A stretch of DNA of 57,663 nt from an uncultured Lachnospiraceae bacterium (GTDB taxonomy: Bacteria; Bacillota; Clostridia; Lachnospirales; Lachnospiraceae), in assembly GCA_947166015.1 (NCBI GenBank), contig CAMVCQ010000005.1, positions 1-57,663 of the forward strand. Direction: 5' to 3'. Below, one piece after another: positions 27,146 to 35,533 of this stretch. The notes under the pieces were generated by a model, which was not told the origin of the DNA, made no database searches, and saw only the letters and a list, made by a program, of their open reading frames with translations. The position numbers and the translations under genes were made by a program. Position 1 is the stretch's first letter. Each line of letters begins with the position of its first letter.

Positions 27146-30100
27146 TCAAAACACCATATCAAACATATTTTTCAACTGTATCTCATACGAAAACTGCCTT
27201 GCTTTTTCCTTTCCTCGTCTTGCTATCTCTTTTCTCTCATCCTCGTGCGTCAGATAATAAGTCGCTTTAGCATACGCGTCCTCCAGACTGTCGTAAACCA
27301 CACACTCGACGCCCGGCTCGAAGTTTTCTACAAGCTCAGGTTGATAGTTTGACAGCAAAAATCCTCCCGCACCCATGATGTCAAGCGCTCGTAGAGGTAT
27401 TCCCTCGGCGATTCTTTTGAAGGAAATATTTAAGTTGATCTTTGACGCTCTGTAAACCTTGTAATTTTCATCAAAACCGCTTATTATACCGCGCTGTGAC
27501 ACCTTGTCAAGTCTTGGCTCCGGTTTATCGGAGTAAAGCGCAACATTGTGATCCTGTGAAAGAATGAACAAAAGCGACAGTCTCTCACGCCTTGTGATCT
27601 CCTTGCATATGATCGACTGCAAACTCTGGTGAAACAGCAGATCATACTTCGGATTCCCTTCAAGAGTTTCACTTATCTTTTCGCACATCAAGCCCTCTGT
27701 CATCACATCAAGCAGATACGCTCCATACATTTTGGACTGGGCCTCCAGTACAGAATCAACCATTCCCTTTTCGTATTCAGTCAGCCTATCGTAGAATCCG
27801 GCAAAAGTCGATGGATACAGCTTCCCAACAAACGATATATCCGCTCCGTATGCCTCTGCATCATCAGGGTTCATACCAATCGTATCAATCCTGTCCACAT
27901 CCACAGCCAAAGGCATATGAAAAATGTTCCCTATGCCCCTCGCTTCAAGCTCTCCGACTGTCCTCCTGTCAAAAGTGAAAATCCTGTTTGTCGGAAGTCT
28001 CAACAGGTTTTCATCCTCACCCGTGCCAAACGGACAATCATATACCCAGGCGATATATGGTATCCCTTTTTTGTTTGCGCACTTGGCGATCACACCTCTG
28101 AAGTTGATAGAGAACACCCCATCATAATCACCCTTGTCAAGGGCCTCCATAAATTGTTTTTCGAATTCAGGATTATCTCTGTCTAAGCTTTCATAATCTT
28201 CATAAAAGAATTTGTCATACTCTATACCCATTCTTTTGAATGCACTCTCGGTATCCTGGCGCATATAGGATTTCCACTCATAGAGCATAAGCTTGATCTT
28301 TTTGTTTGATGAAGGACAAATGTATTGTTCAGTTAACTTATCTCTATTCACTCTGTCCATCCTCTCTACTATATCCTTTGCTATCTTTTCACCGTTGCTT
28401 TTGCTGCTGTTCTTGATCAGTTCTTCTTTGTTTTCATTGTTTTCATTGTTTTCTTTATTATCTTTATTATTTCTCTTGTCATTGACATCGACACTTTCTA
28501 TACTTACTCTGTCGTTTTCGTATCCATTCACATATCGTATCGCTTCCTCTATGTAGTTTTCCAGGCTCCAAACACCTTCGCTTTCAACCGTCATTTCTTT
28601 TTGCCATTTTTTATACTCATATCCGGCCTTTGACCTGATATCCACTCCGGTTTCTTCCATAAGTGCAGGCTTTCCTATCATCCTGCATTTGCTCATCACA
28701 ATACCGCCGTCGCCGTATATACAGATTGCATTTTTTACAGCTTCATCCTCTTGGTCGGATTCATATACAATTCCGTTACTATTCCGGATCTGATCTACCA
28801 AAGACAAGTACTTTTCATATCTGTCATTATAGTCATTTTCAAGAATTTCTTTTGCGTATTTATCCTTGATCATCGATACTTTGCAGTTACTGTATTTATC
28901 TGAAAGATAGTTTATCACATCTTCAGTTTTATCGAGAACTTCGGGATTTGAAAGTATCCTGCTTCCGCTCACAAAGAGAAGTATTTCATCATTATGCTCC
29001 ATGACCTTACTCTTTATATCATCAACAGGACTTCCGAGCGCTACTATTTTCCCGGAAAAATCAAGGTGCTTTTTCACTGCTTCACTGCACTCTGCCAATG
29101 CCGCATCATCCACCTCGCCCGCAAGCTCACCAAGTATCTCCTCATACACATTTTTCATCTGCTCGGACTGCACATATACCCTGTCAGCATGTATAAGTCC
29201 CGGCGTGCGCAGATATCTTTTGAACATTTTTCTTGATCCTACATCGGTATCTGCTATCTCATCAAGCTTAAACGGTGGGATAAATATCAGATTATCCGTG
29301 TACCTGAGAAGGTTATCCGTCTGGAAAAACTGATGCAGTACAAAAGCATCACTGTACTCATCATACGGACTTGTAAAAATAATCGCATCGGGATGCCATG
29401 CTCCCACATCAAACTCATTAAATGCAACTATATCAACCTCGTCGGGATAACCGTTCTCAAGCTGCATATCATCTCCTATCACAGCCGTATCAAACCCTCT
29501 GTAAAAATACGGAACAGGGATCACCGAAACCTCAACATCGTCCATATCTATAAAGCTTTTCCACACGCTGTGAAGTGCCTCCCAGCAGTCCACACTGTAC
29601 GGAAGTATGGAAATCTCAATCTTGTCTCCTGCTTTTTTGTGAGGTCTTTGCGACATTATATTTTCAAGTTTATTTATGTCAATATGATACTTAAACAATT
29701 CAACATCAAAATACTCTTTTAGGTCAGCCTCATGAGATTCAAAGCATGGGTAATCATGCCCCAAATACTGATGAAGCGGCCTCATATAATTTCCATAAAA
29801 TTCACGCAATATGCGGTCATATCCCACAGGTACCTTCACAGTCCCCTCTTCGAATTTCATATCGATCTGCTTCTCATAGCACTCCTTTGGGAATATAAAC
29901 CTGCCGTATTTGATATAATAAGGCGTACAAAGAAAAGAGTCGGAATTATTTTCATCAAACCTTCTGCAATACTCCTCAGCCATCAAAAGAAAACGGATAT
30001 ACTCGGGTTTATCAGAGTATTTGTCCGGAGTTATCCCTGTTAAGTCTTTTATATTTTTTATGATCGATTTTAGTTTGTTATCATCTGCAAGGACACTTTC

Positions 30101-30649
30101 ATCTATCTCTATATCGTTTTTCTTGTCCTCACGCATCTGATACATGGTTTTTAAATATGCGAGGTTTTTGAGAATCTCAAGATACAATACTCTATCTTCT
30201 CCATCCTCCGGAACACGATCAAGAATGTAAAGATCGATATTATTATCATACGGATATCCATGATTATCGGGCCATTTTTTCTGATCTATGATCCTGGTTT
30301 TGGCAATGTGAAGCTTCCTGACTTCGTTATCTCCTCCATCAATTACATAGTCATGGATTTTCATTTCACCGCGAAGCTCATCCTTATCGGATTTATCCTT
30401 TATCGGATCATATACGGAACGAAAAATATCTATATCCAGATCATCATCCCAGGGAATAAAGCCCTCACTTCTAACAGCACCGATCAGACTTCCAAACGCC
30501 ACGGTACACTTAGCTCTATCATCCGGAATTTCGCTCAAAAGATACTCATAAGTATCCTGACAAACAGCCCATACGCGTTTCATCATGCTTGGCACAAAAA
30601 AGCCGTCGCGGACTTCATCCATATAGTATGAATATGAGTTTTTATCCAT
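27146..30649 (-). CDS. LicD fusion 6 with added CgeB-like glycosyltransferase
   Basis: 1167 residues and the first of the array to be transcribed. LicD domain (FGSLIGAVRSEGFIPWDDDL, then DID), then the TagB/TagF-like domain (HPDAIIFTSPYDEYSD, VLHQFFQTDNL, NLIFIPPF) without the central CQ/YCE helical module, then a Lys/Asn/Glu-rich linker (~765-795), then a CgeB/DUF3880-type glycosyltransferase (~810-1167: YIAWVYDCPFGTG, FTFDRRTVGELEARG, and GIPLRALDIMGAGGFLLSNY near the end). A single polypeptide would thus combine sugar transfer and phospho-group transfer. ATG has GAGGTG upstream; the gene follows fliB by 44 bases, so the array is probably co-transcribed with flagellin methylase. Confidence 0.82.
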   Translation of the reverse strand: MDKNSYSYYMDEVRDGFFVPSMMKRVWAVCQDTYEYLLSEIPDDRAKCTVAFGSLIGAVRSEGFIPWDDDLDIDIFRSVYDPIKDKSDKDELRGEMKIHDYVIDGGDNEVRKLHIAKTRIIDQKKWPDNHGYPYDNNIDLYILDRVPEDGEDRVLYLEILKNLAYLKTMYQMREDKKNDIEIDESVLADDNKLKSIIKNIKDLTGITPDKYSDKPEYIRFLLMAEEYCRRFDENNSDSFLCTPYYIKYGRFIFPKECYEKQIDMKFEEGTVKVPVGYDRILREFYGNYMRPLHQYLGHDYPCFESHEADLKEYFDVELFKYHIDINKLENIMSQRPHKKAGDKIEISILPYSVDCWEALHSVWKSFIDMDDVEVSVIPVPYFYRGFDTAVIGDDMQLENGYPDEVDIVAFNEFDVGAWHPDAIIFTSPYDEYSDAFVLHQFFQTDNLLRYTDNLIFIPPFKLDEIADTDVGSRKMFKRYLRTPGLIHADRVYVQSEQMKNVYEEILGELAGEVDDAALAECSEAVKKHLDFSGKIVALGSPVDDIKSKVMEHNDEILLFVSGSRILSNPEVLDKTEDVINYLSDKYSNCKVSMIKDKYAKEILENDYNDRYEKYLSLVDQIRNSNGIVYESDQEDEAVKNAICIYGDGGIVMSKCRMIGKPALMEETGVDIRSKAGYEYKKWQKEMTVESEGVWSLENYIEEAIRYVNGYENDRVSIESVDVNDKRNNKDNKENNENNENKEELIKNSSKSNGEKIAKDIVERMDRVNRDKLTEQYICPSSNKKIKLMLYEWKSYMRQDTESAFKRMGIEYDKFFYEDYESLDRDNPEFEKQFMEALDKGDYDGVFSINFRGVIAKCANKKGIPYIAWVYDCPFGTGEDENLLRLPTNRIFTFDRRTVGELEARGIGNIFHMPLAVDVDRIDTIGMNPDDAEAYGADISFVGKLYPSTFAGFYDRLTEYEKGMVDSVLEAQSKMYGAYLLDVMTEGLMCEKISETLEGNPKYDLLFHQSLQSIICKEITRRERLSLLFILSQDHNVALYSDKPEPRLDKVSQRGIISGFDENYKVYRASKINLNISFKRIAEGIPLRALDIMGAGGFLLSNYQPELVENFEPGVECVVYDSLEDAYAKATYYLTHEDERKEIARRGKEKARQFSYEIQLKNMFDMVF

Positions 30650-30693
30650 GTTTCACCTCATCATTATTGATGTGATAATATTCAATAATTATT

Positions 30694-31869
30694 TCATAAT
30701 CCGGGCAAACCTGAGAATAACCCTGCAAACATCAAAGCATAATCAGTAAGTCCCGGATTCATCTGCTCTTTTATAGGCTTAGACAAATGTGACATATAAT
30801 TTGTTTTTGACATCCTTTGAAGCATCGCAAATCGCGAGAAAAATTCATCTCTGTCAGTCAATGCCTCATCATCCCACAAAGGCGGCACCGTAAGCGATAT
30901 TATCACCTTGACTCCAAACTCAAAAAGCATCTTTTCATTTGCATCATCAAATAACAGATCAAAGCAAAATGTCACGAAAAGATTTGCTATATATCTACGA
31001 TAAAACCTCGCATCCTTCTGATTTGTTTTTGAAACAAACCTTTCAAATTGTTCCTTTATCTGCTCTCCTCTGTTTGGTACAGACGAAGAGTATTTTTCTG
31101 TTGATGGAAACATCTCTGTATAGACTTTGAAATCAGTCAGATTTAGAAAGTCAAGATATGCAACAGAAATAAGCTTTATTCTTTCCCACGCAAGACCATA
31201 CAACATATCCGCCGGGATCTCACCGATAGCCCTGTTGTATGAGTTCGAAACAGAAGGGATAGACTCGATTACCTTTTGATACTTTTCCATATCTACATCC
31301 ACAAACGGTTTTGATGCTTCTATACATATATGCATAACCGTTATCAATGCATTCCAAAGAGGGATGCTTTCATCCTGAATCGTATCCGTGCACCAAGCGA
31401 CAAGCTGAGCAAAATCAACAACGGTAGAGTTTTCGTTTAAGTCTTTTTTGTCCTTGGCTTCTATGATCAGATTTAGATCAGTCTCTCTATCATATAGGAT
31501 TCGCAATACCTCTTCGCATTCATTTGATAGATATCTGAATTCATTGTTCCCGTATACTTCCACATTATACCTGGGGAATCTAGTACAAGTTTTGCTGAGT
31601 TTATCCTCTCCGTAACGACAAAAAATGTCGCATAATCCGTCTTCTCTTTGGGCAGGGCATTTTTCACCTTTTTTCAGAGCAAACTTACTGCTTCCGTCCT
31701 CAAGAAAATCAAGACGGGAGTTTATCATTTTTCCAAATTCATCATCTAATGATCTATAGTATTCAGTGGTTTTCGGATCGATAGTTATAGCCCATCCCTG
31801 GCAGCAGTTTCTCCTGCAGTCTCCGCCTATGCAACTAAACTCATCATATATGTCAGCATGAATATCCAT
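30694..31869 (-). CDS. fliB: Flagellin lysine N-methylase
   Basis: 391 residues, the usual length for FliB. The N-terminus has the cysteine cluster CIGGDCRRNCCQGWAITID (Cys13, 18, 22, 23) and further cysteines at CPAQREDGLCDIFC and CTRFPRY, consistent with the metal/Fe-S binding region of this family. FliB methylates surface lysines of flagellin (established in Salmonella). It lies directly downstream of a flagellin gene and its terminator and directly upstream of the LicD array, linking the array to flagellin modification. The start ATG follows a purine-rich GAGGGAAA. Confidence 0.85.
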   Translation of the reverse strand: MDIHADIYDEFSCIGGDCRRNCCQGWAITIDPKTTEYYRSLDDEFGKMINSRLDFLEDGSSKFALKKGEKCPAQREDGLCDIFCRYGEDKLSKTCTRFPRYNVEVYGNNEFRYLSNECEEVLRILYDRETDLNLIIEAKDKKDLNENSTVVDFAQLVAWCTDTIQDESIPLWNALITVMHICIEASKPFVDVDMEKYQKVIESIPSVSNSYNRAIGEIPADMLYGLAWERIKLISVAYLDFLNLTDFKVYTEMFPSTEKYSSSVPNRGEQIKEQFERFVSKTNQKDARFYRRYIANLFVTFCFDLLFDDANEKMLFEFGVKVIISLTVPPLWDDEALTDRDEFFSRFAMLQRMSKTNYMSHLSKPIKEQMNPGLTDYALMFAGLFSGLPGL

Positions 31870-31895
31870 ATTTTCCCTCGTTTCCTGTATTTATA

Positions 31896-32024
31896 TTACA
31901 CATACATAATCCGTCCTTGAGGCTCAGGTATTTCCCCGCCATCACTTTCAGCAACCTCAATCCATTCACTGATAACTCTTTCCGCATTAGCAAGTGCCTC
32001 TTTTATAATACCATAATAAATCAT
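31896..32024 (-). pseudogene. HicB-like antitoxin C-terminal remnant
   Basis: A 42-codon frame whose product contains IKEALANAERVISEWIEVAE and ends IPEPQGRIMYV. This matches the C-terminus of HicB-family antitoxins, which end in similar IPEP-x-GR sequences. The N-terminal half and any HicA toxin are missing, there is no ribosome binding site, and the fragment abuts the flagellin terminator, so it is probably a decayed remnant. Family assignment is from motif memory. Confidence 0.5.
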
Positions 32025-32033
32025 TTGATTCAA

Positions 32034-32074
32034 CAAAAAAAAGTCGAAAGAGAGGCACCATCATGGTGCCTCTC
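32034..32074 (-). terminator. Intrinsic terminator of flagellin gene 1
   Basis: Perfect inverted repeat GAGAGGCACCAT / ATGGTGCCTCTC (32050-32074, one-base centre), followed on the minus strand by TTTCGACTTTTTTTT. Confidence 0.88.
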
Positions 32075-32104
32075 ACTGAAAATCTATATCTGTTTAGCGG
32101 CTCA

Positions 32105-32923
32105 TCATCCGAGTAGTGACATAACTCCCTGTGTAGCCTGATTAGCCTGAGCAAGCATTGATGTTGCTGCCTGCTGGAGAATGTTCTCTTTCGAGAATCT
32201 CGTCATCTCCTCAGCCATATCAGTATCACGGATGCGGCTCTCTGCTGCCTGCAGGTTCTCTGCTGCGTTGTCATCGTTCTTGATTGTGTACTCAAGACGG
32301 TTCTGCTGTGCACCAAGCCTAGCTCTCTGAGCCGATACCTTGCCAAGAATGGAGTCAATCTTAGTGATCTGCTTAGATATCTCACTTCCTTTTGTAACGG
32401 AAGTAACGTCTACTTTCGACATCTTTACTTCGCTTATCGAGATGAGGATGTGCTGATTCTCATTTGCTCCTACCTGCAGATACTGGCTCTTGTAGCTACC
32501 ATTGAGAAGCTTTTTCTTGTTGAACTCTGTAACAGAGTTAACACGGTTAAACTCCTCTGTAAGCTGATCCAACTCTTCCTGAATCTTCTGGAAGTCTGAA
32601 TCTGATCCGCTCTTAAGTACTGCTGAGTTTGAAGCCTGAACTACAAGCTCACGAGCTCTCTGAAGAATCTGTGTCTGTGTATCCATAGCTCCCTCAGCTG
32701 TCTGTATAACTGAGATACCGTCCTGTGCGTTGTCAGATGCTCTTGTAAGACCTCTTACCTGAGCTCTCATCTTCTCTGAAATTGCAAGTCCTGCTGCATC
32801 ATCTGCTGCTTTATTTACTCTGTATCCGCTTGAAAGCTTTTCTGTTGCTTTTGCCACATTGTTTGTAACGATTCCTAACTGTCTGTTAGCGTTCATAGAT
32901 GTGATATTGTGCTGTACTACCAT
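32105..32923 (-). CDS. hag: Flagellin 1
   Basis: 272 residues: a short flagellin with conserved N- and C-terminal D0/D1 helices and almost no D2/D3 domain. N-terminus MVVQHNITSMNANRQLG, D1 motif LQRARELVVQASN (the TLR5-contacting region in other flagellins), C-terminus ENILQQAATSMLAQANQ. About 90% identical to flagellin 2, differing mainly around residues 160-195 and at the C-terminal tail (TQGVMSLLG). Driven by a sigma-D promoter at 33041-33072; the leader has a GGA-loop hairpin just before the GAGAGG ribosome binding site, predicting FliW-CsrA control. FliB, LicD fusions and a glycosyltransferase gene lie immediately downstream. Confidence 0.96.
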   Translation of the reverse strand: MVVQHNITSMNANRQLGIVTNNVAKATEKLSSGYRVNKAADDAAGLAISEKMRAQVRGLTRASDNAQDGISVIQTAEGAMDTQTQILQRARELVVQASNSAVLKSGSDSDFQKIQEELDQLTEEFNRVNSVTEFNKKKLLNGSYKSQYLQVGANENQHILISISEVKMSKVDVTSVTKGSEISKQITKIDSILGKVSAQRARLGAQQNRLEYTIKNDDNAAENLQAAESRIRDTDMAEEMTRFSKENILQQAATSMLAQANQATQGVMSLLG

Positions 32924-32947
32924 AATGATTACCTCTCTTTTCTTTCT

Positions 32948-32964
32948 CTCACTATCCTTGTGAG
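32948..32964 (-). promoter_or_regulatory. Candidate CsrA-binding hairpin, flagellin 1 leader
   Basis: Minus-strand CTCAC-AAGGATA-GTGAG: a 5-bp stem presenting AAGGA in the loop, 24 bases before the flagellin start and close to the GAGAGG ribosome binding site. CsrA binds A(N)GGA in hairpin loops; the B. subtilis hag leader has the same two-site layout. Confidence 0.6.
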
Positions 32965-33040
32965 TTGAATGATTTATTTGGTTGTTATTCTATAATTCTT
33001 TACCGGTATTAGAAGCATTCCCTTGCTCCTTACACCATAT

Positions 33041-33072
33041 ATATCGGAGAGGTTTTCAAATACTTAACCCCA
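33041..33072 (-). promoter_or_regulatory. Sigma-D promoter of flagellin 1
   Basis: Minus-strand GGGGTTAA (33065-33072), 16-base spacer, CCGATATA (33041-33048). The A-tract AAAAAAATTCG upstream of the -35 is shared with the other sigma-D promoters here. It gives a leader of roughly 110 nt. Confidence 0.85.
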
Positions 33073-33098
33073 AAATCGAATTTTTTTCATAAAAAGCC

Positions 33099-33283
33099 TT
33101 GACAATACGAAAAAAGGCGTTCTATGAACATTTCAAGAACCGCATTTTTCTATTATTTCGATAAATCTATCTATTTGTTTTTTAAAACAACATCTATTAG
33201 GAGAGCATCTCATGAATATGTTTCTGCACCAGACTGTCAAGGAAATCCGTCCTTTCTTTTGGAAGATTGAATCTCTCATGTAG
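33099..33283 (+). other. Plus-strand promoter and 23-codon small ORF between the flagellins
   Basis: The 479-base gap between the flagellin genes also holds plus-strand signals: TTGACA (33099-33104), 18-base spacer, TATGAA (33123-33128), then AGGAGAG and ATG at 33212 opening a 23-residue frame to 33283 (starts MNMFLHQTV, ends WKIESLM). The peptide could form an amphipathic helix. It runs opposite to all neighbours. It may be a real small gene, a regulatory RNA or chance; nothing supports a function. Confidence 0.25.
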
Positions 33284-33348
33284 CTTCATAGGTACATTTT
33301 TTGTCCTTATTCATAAGATAGTATTCATTCAAGTGTCAACACAAAGAA

Positions 33349-33372
33349 GACCGCCTCTTTCGAGACGGTCTC
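33349..33372 (-). terminator. Terminator of flagellin gene 2
   Basis: Imperfect inverted repeat AGACCGCCTC-TTTC-GAGACGGTCT (one G-T pair) shortly after the flagellin 2 stop, followed on the minus strand by TTCTTTGTGTT. Confidence 0.7.
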
Positions 33373-33402
33373 CTGTACGTAACATCTTCGCTTTGATAAC
33401 AA

Positions 33403-34218
33403 TTATCCAAGCAGTGACAGAACGCCCTGTGTAGACTGGTTTGCCTGAGCGAGCATCGATGTTGCTGCCTGCTGAAGGATGTTCTCTTTCGAGAATCTTG
33501 TCATCTCCTCAGCCATATCAGTATCACGGATGCGGCTCTCTGCTGCCTGCAGGTTCTCTGCTGCGTTGTCATCGTTCTTGATTGTGTACTCAAGACGGTT
33601 CTGCTGAGCACCAAGTTTAGCTCTCTGAGCTGAAACTTTTCCGAGGATGGAGTCAATCTTTGTGATCTCTTTGGAGATTTCACTTCCTTTTCCTCCGGTA
33701 ACAGTGATAGTTGACATCTTAATCTCTGAAATAGAGATGTTGATGTGCTGTGCCTCGTTAGCTCCAACCTGGAGATACTGGCTCTTGTAGGTACCATTGA
33801 GAAGCTTTTTCTTGTTGAACTCTGTAACAGAGTTAACACGGTTGAACTCCTCTGTAAGCTGATTCAACTCTTCCTGAATCTTCTGGAAGTCTGAATCTGA
33901 TCCGCTCTTAAGTACTGCTGAGTTTGAAGCCTGAACTACAAGCTCACGAGCTCTCTGAAGGATCTGTGTCTGAACATCCATAGCACCTTCAGCAGTCTGT
34001 ATAACAGAGATACCGTCCTGTGCGTTGTCAGATGCTCTTGTAAGACCTCTAACCTGAGCTCTCATCTTCTCGGAAATCGCAAGACCTGCTGCATCATCAG
34101 CTGCCTTGTTTACGCGATAACCTGAAGCAAGTTTCTCTGTAGCTTTTGCTACATTGTTTCCTACGATGCCAAGCTGTCTGTTGGCGTTCATTGATGTGAT
34201 GTTGTGCTGTACTACCAT
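33403..34218 (-). CDS. hag: Flagellin 2
   Basis: 271 residues, the same short D0/D1-type flagellin as its neighbour: MVVQHNITSMNANRQLGIVG, LQRARELVVQASN, C-terminus ANQSTQGVLSLLG. Differences from flagellin 1 cluster near residues 165-180 (TVTGGKGSE replaces VTSVTKGSE), the short variable region. AAGGAGG lies before the ATG. The gene has its own sigma-D promoter (34281-34312), leader hairpin and terminator, so the two flagellins can be expressed independently. Two tandem flagellins may allow filament composition or antigen changes; that is inference. Confidence 0.96.
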   Translation of the reverse strand: MVVQHNITSMNANRQLGIVGNNVAKATEKLASGYRVNKAADDAAGLAISEKMRAQVRGLTRASDNAQDGISVIQTAEGAMDVQTQILQRARELVVQASNSAVLKSGSDSDFQKIQEELNQLTEEFNRVNSVTEFNKKKLLNGTYKSQYLQVGANEAQHINISISEIKMSTITVTGGKGSEISKEITKIDSILGKVSAQRAKLGAQQNRLEYTIKNDDNAAENLQAAESRIRDTDMAEEMTRFSKENILQQAATSMLAQANQSTQGVLSLLG

Positions 34219-34239
34219 AATAATACCTCCTTGTATTTT

Positions 34240-34259
34240 CCTGCAAATCCTTTTGCAGG
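34240..34259 (-). promoter_or_regulatory. Candidate CsrA-binding hairpin, flagellin 2 leader
   Basis: Minus-strand CCTGCAAA-AGGA-TTTGCAGG: a perfect 8-bp stem with exactly AGGA as the loop, 21 bases before the start codon; the ribosome binding site AAGGAGG is a second GGA site. This is the classical CsrA repression geometry. Confidence 0.72.
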
Positions 34260-34280
34260 GTGCTTTTGTTTGACACCATA

Positions 34281-34312
34281 TATATCGGTGCCATGTTTAC
34301 TTTACTTAACCC
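34281..34312 (-). promoter_or_regulatory. Sigma-D promoter of flagellin 2
   Basis: Minus-strand GGGTTAA (34306-34312), 17-base spacer, CCGATATA (34281-34288), with A-rich tracts immediately upstream of the -35 box. Confidence 0.87.
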
Positions 34313-34399
34313 TATTTTACAATTTTTTTTGATTTTTTTCAAGTTTTTTTTTGAAACTTTTCGAAAACCAGCGAAAAATCGTACTTTACGGGGTTTAGT

Positions 34400-34894
34400 T
34401 CATTTTGTTTCATTTACAAAATATGAGTCACCGGGCTTATGATACCCATTCATATTCTGAAGATACGTCATAGCTGTCTGCTGACTTCTATTTGACTCGC
34501 GAAGCTTTTGCCTCTCGGTTGTCAGATACTTTTGGAACCTATCGTTGTTCTTTTTCTCTATCACCTGGATCTTGGTTCCCAGATCTGTCACATCACCGAT
34601 AAGCTTTTTCATTATTTTTATGTCATCGGCATATGCACCCGGATCAGACTTAAACTCCGCTTCCATCTTTCCAAAAAGGTTGTCAAAGCCGTCATCTATT
34701 TTGTTCAGCTCATCTATACCTTTGCCCTTTTCGTCCAAGAGCGCTTCAAATCTGTCCACATCCATCTCTTCAGATGACAAGAGAGCTTCCTGCTCCTCTG
34801 TCTGAGCGAGTAACTTTTTCAGGATCTCTTTTTTCTTTTTCAAAGAATCCGTCATCATACCTGCATATATGAGTTTTTCGTTCGGTCCTGTCAT
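34400..34894 (-). CDS. fliT: FliT-like flagellar chaperone
   Basis: 164 residues, highly charged and almost entirely helical, with no membrane segment. Position directly after fliS and the fliD-fliS-x order identify it as the FliT-type export chaperone that usually holds the FliD cap protein; sequence motifs of this family are weak, so the name rests mostly on context. ATG 34894 is used, with GGGGGC upstream; an upstream extension of 23 codons contains Cys/His-rich sequence without a ribosome binding site. Confidence 0.6.
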   Translation of the reverse strand: MTGPNEKLIYAGMMTDSLKKKKEILKKLLAQTEEQEALLSSEEMDVDRFEALLDEKGKGIDELNKIDDGFDNLFGKMEAEFKSDPGAYADDIKIMKKLIGDVTDLGTKIQVIEKKNNDRFQKYLTTERQKLRESNRSQQTAMTYLQNMNGYHKPGDSYFVNETK

Positions 34895-34964
34895 ATTTAG
34901 CCCCCGTGACGAGCACTTGTGCGAGTTATCGCCCGCGTGCCTCCAACATGCTTGTCGTATCAAA

Positions 34965-34991
34965 GGATATTTGTTGTCGTCGCAAATATCC
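34965..34991 (-). other. Intercistronic hairpin between fliS and fliT
   Basis: Perfect 9-bp stem GGATATTTG/CAAATATCC (34965-34973/34983-34991) in the 110-base gap. No T-run follows, so it is more likely an RNA stability or processing structure than a terminator. Confidence 0.5.
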
Positions 34992-35004
34992 GCTTATTAT
35001 ATAA

Positions 35005-35382
35005 TTATTTTTGAGTTTTTGCAAGCTTCATAACCTGCTTCCATGTATCTCTCATCTCTCTTATATACTTGAGTGCTTCATCAAGAGCTTCCATATCCTT
35101 GTGCATATTTGCTTCCACAAGCTTTCTGTATATGTAGTCATACACCCTCTCGAAGTCCTCCCACACAGGATACTTATGATCAAGCGTTATACGAAACTCT
35201 GTTATGATGTCCTGTGCCCTTTTTAAATTCATATGAGCTTTTTGCACATCACCTTTTTCGATAGCCATCTTTGCAAGATTGCAAAACTTGATAGCTCCTT
35301 CGTATAACATCAGAGTCAACTCCGCAGGTGTCGCAGTAAGTATTGCATTTCGCTGATAATCACTCATTCGATTTTGATTCAT
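35005..35382 (-). CDS. fliS: Flagellin export chaperone FliS
   Basis: 125 residues, the usual FliS length. Family features are visible: YQRNAILTATPAELTLMLYEGAIKF at the N-terminus, RAQDIITEFRITLD, then YDYIYRKLVEANMHKD. FliS binds the C-terminal D0 helices of unpolymerised flagellin in the cytoplasm and, in Bacillus, takes part in the FliW-flagellin-CsrA feedback. It is downstream of fliD, separated by a 151-base gap containing a strong hairpin, and likely transcribed from the flaG sigma-D promoter. Confidence 0.93.
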   Translation of the reverse strand: MNQNRMSDYQRNAILTATPAELTLMLYEGAIKFCNLAKMAIEKGDVQKAHMNLKRAQDIITEFRITLDHKYPVWEDFERVYDYIYRKLVEANMHKDMEALDEALKYIREMRDTWKQVMKLAKTQK

Positions 35383-35470
35383 ATAGTCAACCTCATTGTT
35401 TTAAGATTTTTATGATGGAATAATGATCTCTTGCAGCATCCGGCTTCATACCTTTTCGGTTTATCTATCA

Positions 35471-35507
35471 ATATAATCCATCCGCCGCAAGGACGGATGG
35501 ATTATAT
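35471..35507 (-). other. Strong hairpin between fliD and fliS
   Basis: Perfect 14-bp inverted repeat ATATAATCCATCCG / CGGATGGATTATAT (35471-35484/35494-35507) with a 9-nt loop, in the 151-base fliD-fliS gap. No U-tract follows. It could stabilise the upstream fliD message or cause partial termination. Confidence 0.6.
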
Positions 35508-35533
35508 CTTTATCTATGGTGATAATCATCACA

